The notes beneath the pieces are model-generated. The model saw only the letters and a list, made by a program, of their open reading frames with translations, was not told the origin of the DNA and searched no databases. From NCBI GenBank assembly GCA_030453435.1, contig JAKDKI010000027.1:1-13370 (forward strand): DNA of 13,370 nt, given 5' to 3'. Shown here in pieces: positions 1 to 6,182 of this stretch; positions within the stretch are counted from its first letter, which is position 1, and each line of letters begins with the position of its first letter. This stretch comes from Kocuria sp. Lineage in GTDB: Bacteria > Actinomycetota > Actinomycetes > Actinomycetales > Micrococcaceae. A program made the position numbers and the translations under genes.

Positions 1-31
1 GCTCGAGACCGGCGGCTTCAGGCCCCAACTC

Positions 32-442
32 CTACACCCTCAACTGTGAAGAGCCTGCAAAGAGGTCTCCGTGAACGTGGGCGAGAACCGTGGCCCCCGC
101 CCGCTCGTGCAGGTCGTCGACGTTCTGGGTAGAAATCCGCAGGTCCATGTCGGGGTAAGCCTGCCATTGGGCGATCGCCAAGTGCCCGGGGTGCGGCTGG
201 GCGCCGCGCACCAGGGATGCACGCCAGGCGTACCACGCCCAGCACTGGGCGGGGTCGTCCTCCCAGGCCTCCGGTGTCGCCAGCTCCGTGGGATCGAAAC
301 GTTCCCACAACCCGGTCTGCGCATCGCGAAAGGTCGGAACACCGGATTCGGCAGACATCCCCGCGCCGGTCAGCACGGTCACCCGCCGTGCGTTACGGGC
401 AAGCTCGAGGATCTCGGTGGGGATCTGCTCGGGGGAGGACAT
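32..442 (-). CDS. Sir2-family NAD-dependent protein deacylase, truncated (probable pseudogene)
   Basis: The product matches the N-terminal part of bacterial sirtuins, which remove acyl groups from lysines using NAD. Visible motifs are the NAD-binding GAGMSAESGVPTFRD near residues 27-41, TQNVDDLHERAG near 105-116 and the catalytic-histidine motif HVHGDLF near 122-128. Family members are usually about 230-250 residues. This frame ends at residue 136, just after the catalytic histidine, so the four-cysteine zinc module and the rest of the Rossmann domain are absent. The ATG at 442 is preceded by a GAGGT ribosome-binding sequence and is the natural start. It is divergent from narK and shares its upstream gap. 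The reading frame is well conserved up to about position 65 and then becomes unlike the family, which points to a frameshift or rearrangement. Family identity is secure; activity is unlikely. Confidence 0.8.
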   Translation of the reverse strand: MSSPEQIPTEILELARNARRVTVLTGAGMSAESGVPTFRDAQTGLWERFDPTELATPEAWEDDPAQCWAWYAWRASLVRGAQPHPGHLAIAQWQAYPDMDLRISTQNVDDLHERAGATVLAHVHGDLFAGSSQLRV

Positions 443-548
443 GCACCTCAGGCTAGCGCCCCACTGGGGGTTCCGGCAGGTGAGTCCGCCGGGGGGATCT
501 CGAGCGCGGACAAGCTCTCACAGGGTCGCTGGGGGCAGTGAATTATTT

Positions 549-564
549 GTTACCCCTCTGTAAC
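549..564. promoter_or_regulatory. GlnR-type operator half-box pair upstream of the nitrate operon
   Basis: GTTAC (549-553), six bases, then GTAAC (560-564) form an exact inverted repeat. The 5-6-5 architecture is that of the actinobacterial GlnR box (GTnAC-n6-GaAAC), with one mismatch in the second half. A further GAAAC lies at about 583-587, one base out of the 6-base phasing. The box is centred about 80 bases upstream of the narK ATG. A weak -10-like TAGGTT at 598-603 would place it near -50, where an activator would sit, but that promoter is a guess. GlnR is known to activate nitrate assimilation genes in Streptomyces and mycobacteria under nitrogen limitation. The rest of the 443-636 gap shows only the narK ribosome-binding site. 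Confidence 0.6.
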
Positions 565-636
565 CGGCCTGGTCGGCTGGGTGAAACAGCCTGCCCGTAG
601 GTTTCTTCGTAATGGTGACGACCGAAGGAGCCACGC

Positions 637-2037
637 ATGTCACTGGATACGCGTCAACAAGGTCTGCTGGATGACCTTGACACACTCGCTGTCGATGAAC
701 CGTTACGGCACCGGCCCAACCGGTGGATCGACGGATACAACCCCGAGAACGAGACACAGTGGAATCGTGAGGGCCGGGGCATTGCCCGCCGGAACCTGAA
801 CTGGTCCATTTATGTCGAGTTCTTGGGTTTCGTGGTGTGGCAGCTTTGGTCCGTGGCCGTGGTGGCCATGCCCGCGGCCGGTTTCTCGCTGAGCACCTCG
901 CAGCAGTTCTGGCTGATCTCGGTGCCCAGCCTCGTGGGCGCCACCATGCGTTTCCCGTACACGTTCATGGTTCCGATTTTCGGTGGCCGCATGTGGACGG
1001 TCATCTCCGCCCTGCTGCTCCTGCTGCCGGTCGTAGGCATGGGGATGTGCCTGGGCAACCCGGACACCCCGTTCGGTGTGCTGCTGGCGGTGGCCGCGCT
1101 CGCCGGTTTCGGTGGCGGCAACTTTGCCTCGTCGATGACCAACATCACCTACTACTTCCCGGCCAAGGAGAAGGGCTGGGCGCTGGGTCTGAACGCGGCC
1201 GGCGGAAACCTGGGCTCGGCCGTCGCGCAGTTCACCGTGCCGATTGTCATCACCGCCGGTGGTGTGCTGTTGACCGGTGGCCCTATGGTCAGCCTGGCCG
1301 GCTGGTTCTGGGTTCCGTTCATCCTGCTGGGTGCGGTTGGCGCGTACTACTGCATGAACAGTCTCTCCCACGCCACCGCGGACGTCAGCTCGTATCTGGC
1401 CGCCCTCAAACATGGGCAGTTGTGGGTCATCGCGGTGCTCTACATCGGTACTTTCGGGTCGTTCATGGGCTTCGCCAGTGTGTTCCCCAAGCTCATCGCG
1501 GACACGTTTCCGCAGTTCTCCGCCTTCACCATCGGCGCGGCCACACTGTCCCTGGCGTTCCTCGGCGCGCTGGTCGGTTCCCTGGCTCGTCCCTACGGTG
1601 GGAAGCTGGCCGACAAATTCGGCGGTGCCCGCCCGACGATCGCAGCGTTCGCTGTCATGGCCATCATGGCGCTGGCGATCATCGGGCTGCTGCGGCTGGG
1701 TAACTTCTGGCTGTTCCTGTTGGGCTTCCTGGTCCTCTTTATCGCCTCCGGCATGGGTAACGGTTCGACCTACCGGATGATCCCCACCGCGTTCTCGCTG
1801 GCCTACGGCGACGACCAGAAAGCCACGCGCGCCGCGGCGTCGTCGTTGGGCATCATTTCCGCGATCGGTGCCTACGGCGGGTTCCTGATCCCGCAGGTAC
1901 TTCGCATCGTCCACGAGAACACGGGCGGGTACGACGGCGCATTTATCGGTTTTGCCGCCGGGTACCTGGTGCTGCTTGCCATCACGTGGGGCGTCTACGC
2001 CCGCAAGGGCACCACGTTCGGAGACGGTCGTGTCTGA
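637..2037 (+). CDS. narK: NarK/NasA-type nitrate/nitrite transporter (MFS)
   Basis: This 466-residue inner-membrane protein belongs to the nitrate/nitrite porter branch of the major facilitator superfamily and should import nitrate, and perhaps exchange nitrite. A hydrophilic N-terminal segment of about 50 residues, common in actinobacterial homologues, is followed by hydrophobic segments consistent with 12 membrane helices. The two glycine-rich nitrate-signature stretches are present: GFGGGNFASSMTN near 157-169 and SGMGNGSTYRMIP near 371-383. Arginines in GATMRFPY (about 105) and SLARPYGGKLAD (about 318) lie in motifs that hold substrate-binding arginines in characterised NarK proteins; the exact correspondence is inferred. 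The ATG at 637 follows GAAGGAG (624-630) at 6 bases. It is the first gene of the operon, behind the GlnR-like box, and its stop lies inside the start of the nitrate reductase gene, so the two are translationally linked. Context supports an assimilatory role. Confidence 0.95.
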   Translation: MSLDTRQQGLLDDLDTLAVDEPLRHRPNRWIDGYNPENETQWNREGRGIARRNLNWSIYVEFLGFVVWQLWSVAVVAMPAAGFSLSTSQQFWLISVPSLVGATMRFPYTFMVPIFGGRMWTVISALLLLLPVVGMGMCLGNPDTPFGVLLAVAALAGFGGGNFASSMTNITYYFPAKEKGWALGLNAAGGNLGSAVAQFTVPIVITAGGVLLTGGPMVSLAGWFWVPFILLGAVGAYYCMNSLSHATADVSSYLAALKHGQLWVIAVLYIGTFGSFMGFASVFPKLIADTFPQFSAFTIGAATLSLAFLGALVGSLARPYGGKLADKFGGARPTIAAFAVMAIMALAIIGLLRLGNFWLFLLGFLVLFIASGMGNGSTYRMIPTAFSLAYGDDQKATRAAASSLGIISAIGAYGGFLIPQVLRIVHENTGGYDGAFIGFAAGYLVLLAITWGVYARKGTTFGDGRV

Positions 2038-4168
2038 ATCCCTCATCACCCAAGAACCGCCCGCGAGCCACGGGGTGGCCAGCCATTGCCCGTACTGCGC
2101 CCTGCAGTGCGCCATGACACTGACCCCCAACTCGGACGCGAGCGAACCCGTGACGGTGACCGGGCGCGAGTTCCCGACCAACCGCGGCGGACTGTGCCGC
2201 AAGGGCAGCTCCGCGGCCAAGGTCCTGGGCCTGGGGGATCGGATCACCCAGCCGATGATCCGCACGGCCCACGGACTGGAACCCACCACGTGGGACCACG
2301 CGCTGACAGCGATCACCGAGGCGATCCGGGGCACCCAGCGTGAGCACGGCCGCGACGCGGTGGGGATCTTCGGAGCCGGTGGGCTCACCAACGAGAAGGC
2401 CTACGCACTGGGCAAGTTCGCCCGCGCGGTGCTGCGAACCAGTCGGATCGACTACAACGGCCGGTTCTGCATGTCTTCGGCGGCGGCCGCCGGTAACCGG
2501 GCCTTCGGTTTGGACCGCGGCCTACCGTTCCCACTGACCGATCTGGACCGCGCGCACGCCGTGCTACTGATCGGCTCCAATGTGGCGGACACCATGCCCC
2601 CGTTCGTCCAGCACCTGGCCTCCGCGCGGGAGCACGGCGGGCTGTTCGTGATCGACCCGCGCGAGTCCGCCACCGCGGACCTGACCCGCTCGGAGGAACG
2701 CGAGTGCGGGATCCACCTGGCACCGACCCCCGGAACCGACCAGGAACTACTGCTGGGCCTGATCCACGTGGTCATTGCCGAGGGCCTCTACGACGCCGCC
2801 TACGTGGCCTCCCGCACCAATGGTTTCGCCCGGCTCAAGCGCACCGCCCAGCGCTACTGGCCTGAACACGTCCAGAGCCTCACCGGTGTCCCCGCCGCCA
2901 AGATCCGGGCGGTCGCCCGCGGGCTGGCCACGGCCAAGGACAGAGGCGCGTTCGTCCTGACCGGGCGCGGCGTGGAACAGCACACCAATGGCTCGGACAC
3001 CACCAGCCTCGCCATCAACCTGGCCTTGCTGCTGGGGCTGCCGGGCCGCGAACCCGGCGGGTACGGCACCGTGACCGGGCAGGGCAACGGCCAGGGCGGG
3101 CGCGAACACGGTCAGAAGTGCGATCAGCTGCCCGGCTACCGTTCCATCAACGACCCGCAGGCCCGAGCGCACGTGGCCTCGGTGTGGGGCATCGATGAGC
3201 AGGACATCCCCGGTCCGGGGATTGACGCCACCCAACTGTTGCTCTCGTGCGGCACCGACCACGGGGTGCGCACACTGATGATTCACGGCTCCAACCCCGT
3301 GGTCTCCGCCCCGAATGCCACACGGGTGACCCGTGCACTGGCCGACCTGGATTTCCTGGTGGTCAGTGACTTCGTGCTGTCGGAGACCGCTCAGCTGGCG
3401 CACGTGATCCTGCCGGTGGCGCAGTGGGCGGAGGAAGAAGGCACCATGACCAACCTGGAGGGCCGGGTCATCCGCCGTCGTAGGGCGCTGCCGTTGCCCG
3501 GCGCCGCGCGCGACGAGCTGGCCGTGCTGGCCGAGCTGAGCACCCGGTTGGGTTCCACCATGTTCTTCGGAACGGCGGAGCAGATGTTCGAGGAGCTCAC
3601 CCGAGCCTCGGCCGGTGGCCGCGCGGACTACTCGGGTCTCAGCTACGACCTGCTCGACCAGGAGAGGGCGTGCTATTGGCCCTACCCGGCGGGCAGCGCG
3701 GGCACACCGCGCCTGTTCCGGGACTCGTTCCCCACCGCGGACGGCCGTGCCACCCTGGCGGACGTGTCCCCCCGGGCGATTGCCGAGCGGATCTTCGACG
3801 GGGCCGAGCTGACCCTGATCACAGGCCGCCTGCTGGGCCACTACCAGTCGGGTGCCCAAACTCGACGGGTCCCGGAACTGCTCGCCTCGGATCCTGACGG
3901 GCGAGTCGAGATCAACCCGGAGACCGCCCACCTCTACGGGGTGGTCGAGGGGCAGCTGCTCACTTTGCACAACGAGCGGGGAACCGTGCAGGCCCGGGCT
4001 CGGCTGTCCCGACAGATCCGCCGCGACACCCTGTTCATGCCCTTCCACTTCGCAGGGTCCAACAGTGTGAACCGTTTGGTCTCCTCGGCCACGGACCCGC
4101 TGTCCAAGATGCCGGAATTCAAAGCCACCCGCGTGTGGGTGTCCCAGGAGGAACAGTGCGTCGCATAG
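2030..4168 (+). CDS. nasC: Assimilatory nitrate reductase catalytic subunit (molybdopterin oxidoreductase)
   Basis: This 712-residue cytoplasmic enzyme reduces nitrate to nitrite at a Mo-bis-MGD centre. An N-terminal [4Fe-4S] site is formed by C20, C23, C27 (CPYCALQC) and C56 (GLCRKGSS). The likely molybdenum ligand is C147 in RFCMSSAAAAGNRA. MGD-binding stretches include IGSNVADTMPP (181-191), GRGVEQHTNG (312-321), GQGNGQGGREHGQKCDQLPG (350-369) and HGSNPV (419-424). A C-terminal dinucleotide-binding domain begins at LITGRLLGHYQSG (about 596-608). There is no Tat signal, as expected for an assimilatory enzyme. I chose GTG 2030, which gives MSESLITQ and overlaps the narK stop by 8 bases; an upstream ATG at 1952 would only read narK out of frame. 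GGAG at about 2019-2022 can serve as the ribosome-binding site. Unlike some NasA/NarB proteins it has no C-terminal BFD domain; that module is in the next gene. The symbol follows Bacillus usage. Confidence 0.95.
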   Translation: MSESLITQEPPASHGVASHCPYCALQCAMTLTPNSDASEPVTVTGREFPTNRGGLCRKGSSAAKVLGLGDRITQPMIRTAHGLEPTTWDHALTAITEAIRGTQREHGRDAVGIFGAGGLTNEKAYALGKFARAVLRTSRIDYNGRFCMSSAAAAGNRAFGLDRGLPFPLTDLDRAHAVLLIGSNVADTMPPFVQHLASAREHGGLFVIDPRESATADLTRSEERECGIHLAPTPGTDQELLLGLIHVVIAEGLYDAAYVASRTNGFARLKRTAQRYWPEHVQSLTGVPAAKIRAVARGLATAKDRGAFVLTGRGVEQHTNGSDTTSLAINLALLLGLPGREPGGYGTVTGQGNGQGGREHGQKCDQLPGYRSINDPQARAHVASVWGIDEQDIPGPGIDATQLLLSCGTDHGVRTLMIHGSNPVVSAPNATRVTRALADLDFLVVSDFVLSETAQLAHVILPVAQWAEEEGTMTNLEGRVIRRRRALPLPGAARDELAVLAELSTRLGSTMFFGTAEQMFEELTRASAGGRADYSGLSYDLLDQERACYWPYPAGSAGTPRLFRDSFPTADGRATLADVSPRAIAERIFDGAELTLITGRLLGHYQSGAQTRRVPELLASDPDGRVEINPETAHLYGVVEGQLLTLHNERGTVQARARLSRQIRRDTLFMPFHFAGSNSVNRLVSSATDPLSKMPEFKATRVWVSQEEQCVA

Positions 4169-5658
4169 TCATCATCGGTTTCGGCCCGGTGGCCGCCCGC
4201 CTGATCGAAGAACTCGAGGAACCCCTTGCCCAGAGCCGGGTGCACGTGTGCGTGATCGGGAGCGAGCCGGAAGGTGCCTACAACCGCATCCTGCTGGCCA
4301 ACCTGGTCACCGGGCATAGCACCCCGCAAGACCTGGACCTCGCGTGCGATGAGACCAACTTCCCGGAGGGGGTAACGTTCCTCACGGGTACCACGCTCAG
4401 CGACATTTCCTTGGACGGGCAGTACCTTCACACCACTGATGACCGGTTGATCTCCTTTGACGATCTGATCTTCGCCACCGGAGCGCGCGCCGTTCTGCCG
4501 CGGGTCCCCGGATTGGACGTTCTGGACACGGATCCGTGCCACCTGGATTCCATCCCCCTACCCGGAGTGCACCCCTTGCGGGACATGTCCGACGCTCGGC
4601 GGTTACGCGAGGTGGTCGAGACGGGCCAGGATGTCCTGGTCCTCGGCGGTGGGATTCTGGGGATCGAGCTTGCGCTCAACCTTGCCGAGCACGGAGTGCA
4701 GGTGAGCTTGATCCACCGTGGGCAGGACCTGATGCCGCGGCAGCTGGATCCTGACGCCAGCCGAATGCTGGCCCACGTGCTGAGGCAGGCCGGTATCCAG
4801 GTGATCCCCGGGGGCATCAACGGCGTGCGCAGTGAGGGTGGTCGCTTCACGGGGGTCGTCTTGGACGATGGAACCGTGCGAGAAGCCGGCGCGTTGATTC
4901 CGGCCATCGGAGCGCAGCCCCGTACCGAGTGGGCCAAGAAGGTGCGGCTACCGACCCATCGTGGGATTTTGGTCGATCATCAGTTGCGGGTCCACGGCAC
5001 CTCGAACATCTACGCGATCGGTGACTGCGCGGAGGTGCTGTGCAGCAATCCCGTGTGCCCAGAATGTATGGCTATCGACTACCAGGATTCCGCCCCGAGC
5101 GGGCTGATCGGCCCGGGGTGGCAGCAGGCGCAAGCCCTGGCGGACATTCTGGACGGCACCCACAACCGCGTTCCTTCACAGGTGTCGCAACTGATCACCA
5201 TGAAGTCGCAGGCCGTGAGCCTCACCGCTGCGGGCTCGGTGCACGCTCGAGCCTTCGAGCAGCCGAGAGTCGACGTGGCCACCTGGGAGGACCCACGCAC
5301 CGGGCGTTACCTCAAGGTGGTCTCGCGCGATCGGAACATCCTCGGATTCGTGGCTCTGGGGGCGCCGGAGGCCGGTGCCGAACTGGCCATGCTGTTCGAA
5401 CGATCCGGTGCCGCCCCGGGTGACCCTTCCGTGTTGCTTGCCGCGGACACCCCGAGCGGCGCGGATACCGCACCGGAACTGACCCCGGAGTCCATCATCT
5501 GCCGGTGTGCGGGGGTGGCCCTGGCACCCATTCAGCAGGCCGTGTCCGCCGGAGCCACCACCGTGGCCGAGGTCTCCAAATGTTCCCGCGCCGGCACCGG
5601 TTGCGGCGGGTGCAAGGACAAACTCGAATCCGTGGTCTCCCAAGCCATGGCAGCCTGA
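4156..5658 (+). CDS. nasB: FAD/NAD(P)H-dependent electron-transfer subunit of assimilatory nitrate reductase, with C-terminal BFD [2Fe-2S] domain
   Basis: This 500-residue flavoprotein probably carries electrons from NAD(P)H to the adjacent nitrate reductase, as NasB does in Bacillus. The FAD-binding GFGPVAARL is at residues 8-16, the central FDDLIFATGARAVLPR near 101-116, and the NAD(P)H-binding GGGILGIELALNLAEHG at 164-180. The second FAD motif IYAIGDCAEV is near 285-294. The C-terminus is a bacterioferritin-associated-ferredoxin-like [2Fe-2S] domain with C449-x-C451 and C483-x2-C486, inside KCSRAGTGCGGC. The GTG at 4156 is chosen because it follows AGGAGG (4146-4151) and places the FAD motif at the N-terminus; it overlaps nasC by 13 bases, so translation is coupled. 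An extra cysteine group (C291, C296, C301, C304) beside the FAD motif is unexplained. It could also be described as a NirB-like N-terminal half; the position next to nasC favours the nitrate reductase role. Confidence 0.87.
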   Translation: MRRIVIIGFGPVAARLIEELEEPLAQSRVHVCVIGSEPEGAYNRILLANLVTGHSTPQDLDLACDETNFPEGVTFLTGTTLSDISLDGQYLHTTDDRLISFDDLIFATGARAVLPRVPGLDVLDTDPCHLDSIPLPGVHPLRDMSDARRLREVVETGQDVLVLGGGILGIELALNLAEHGVQVSLIHRGQDLMPRQLDPDASRMLAHVLRQAGIQVIPGGINGVRSEGGRFTGVVLDDGTVREAGALIPAIGAQPRTEWAKKVRLPTHRGILVDHQLRVHGTSNIYAIGDCAEVLCSNPVCPECMAIDYQDSAPSGLIGPGWQQAQALADILDGTHNRVPSQVSQLITMKSQAVSLTAAGSVHARAFEQPRVDVATWEDPRTGRYLKVVSRDRNILGFVALGAPEAGAELAMLFERSGAAPGDPSVLLAADTPSGADTAPELTPESIICRCAGVALAPIQQAVSAGATTVAEVSKCSRAGTGCGGCKDKLESVVSQAMAA

Positions 5659-5708
5659 GCCGCCACACCGACCACTTGTATGCACCACAGTCGCCAAGGA
5701 GAAACGCC

Positions 5709-6080
5709 ATGACCGTTCTGACTCGCGAGACCCACTCCACCGCCGTCGAAACCCTCACCTGGACCCCCGTGGTCGAAGAACACCGTCTGGAACGTGACGT
5801 CGGCGCGGCCGCCCTGCTCAAGGGCCGCCACATCGCCCTGTACCGGACCTGGAACGACCGGCTGTACGCGAGCTCCAACGTGGACCCGGACACCGGTGCC
5901 TCCGTGCTCTCCCGCGGGATTGTCGGCGAATCCGGTGGCGTCCCCACCATTGCCTCGCCCCTGCTCAAGGCGGTCTTCAACCTGGAGACCGGTGAGTGCC
6001 TGACCAATGACGAGCTGTCCGTGGAGACCTACCCCGTTCGAGTGGTCGACGGAATCATCCAGGTCGGCCTGGATTTCTAG
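5709..6080 (+). CDS. nirD: Nitrite reductase (NAD(P)H) small subunit NirD
   Basis: This 123-residue protein is the small subunit that pairs with NirB to reduce nitrite to ammonium in the cytoplasm. The segment from about residue 20 (WTPVVEEHRL) through GRHIALYRTWNDRLYASSN (39-57), GGVPTIASPLLKAVFNLETG (76-95) and YPVRVVDGIIQV (108-119) follows the Rieske-like fold of NirD. The C-x-H and C-x2-H cluster ligands of true Rieske proteins are missing, which is normal for the assimilatory NirD family. The ATG at 5709 follows AAGGAGA (5696-5702) at 6 bases; earlier in-frame starts would overlap nasB and lack such a site. It lies 50 bases after nasB and 102 bases before nirB, so the small subunit comes before the large one, the reverse of the common nirB-nirD order. 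Confidence 0.93.
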   Translation: MTVLTRETHSTAVETLTWTPVVEEHRLERDVGAAALLKGRHIALYRTWNDRLYASSNVDPDTGASVLSRGIVGESGGVPTIASPLLKAVFNLETGECLTNDELSVETYPVRVVDGIIQVGLDF

Positions 6081-6097
6081 GTCCGACGCAGGCGCAA

Positions 6098-6135
6098 TTT
6101 ACACGGCCGTAAGAAAGTGACAACGGCCGGGTGAC
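6098..6135. promoter_or_regulatory. Possible second, degenerate GlnR-like array upstream of nirB
   Basis: The gap between nirD and nirB contains TTTAC (6098-6102), GTAAG (6109-6113), ACAAC (6120-6124) and GTGAC (6131-6135), each separated by exactly six bases. This reproduces the a-b-a-b phasing of a four-half-site GlnR box, although only the AC or AA cores are well kept. The first two elements also form a TTAC/GTAA inverted repeat around ACGGCC. It could give nirB and the fused gene downstream their own nitrogen control. No convincing -10 element was found between it and the nirB ribosome-binding site. The match may be chance. Confidence 0.35.
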
Positions 6136-6182
6136 ATTCGATTTCTACCGTGGAGACACGTTCCAACTCCTAGGAGAACCCC

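Noticed and set aside
601..616. GTTTC plus following bases as another GlnR half-site near the narK ribosome-binding site
   Set aside because: The partner at the required 6-base spacing is ATGGT, which does not match the core.
1952..2029. Upstream ATG giving nasC 26 extra residues
   Set aside because: The added residues are narK read in another frame; GTG at 2030 sits just before the conserved iron-sulfur N-terminus and fits the overlap pattern.
703..2391. Long minus-strand open frame (562 codons) opposite narK and the start of nasC
   Set aside because: Low-complexity Arg/Gly/His/Gln-rich translation with no family features, antisense to well-supported genes; typical artefact of high-GC coding DNA.
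2747..4048. Minus-strand open frame of 433 codons opposite nasC
   Set aside because: Same artefact: mirrors nasC codon bias, no recognisable motif, no ribosome-binding site of note.
5709..6080. Loss of Rieske cluster ligands in NirD as a possible defect
   Set aside because: The assimilatory NirD family normally lacks these Cys/His ligands, so this is not an anomaly.
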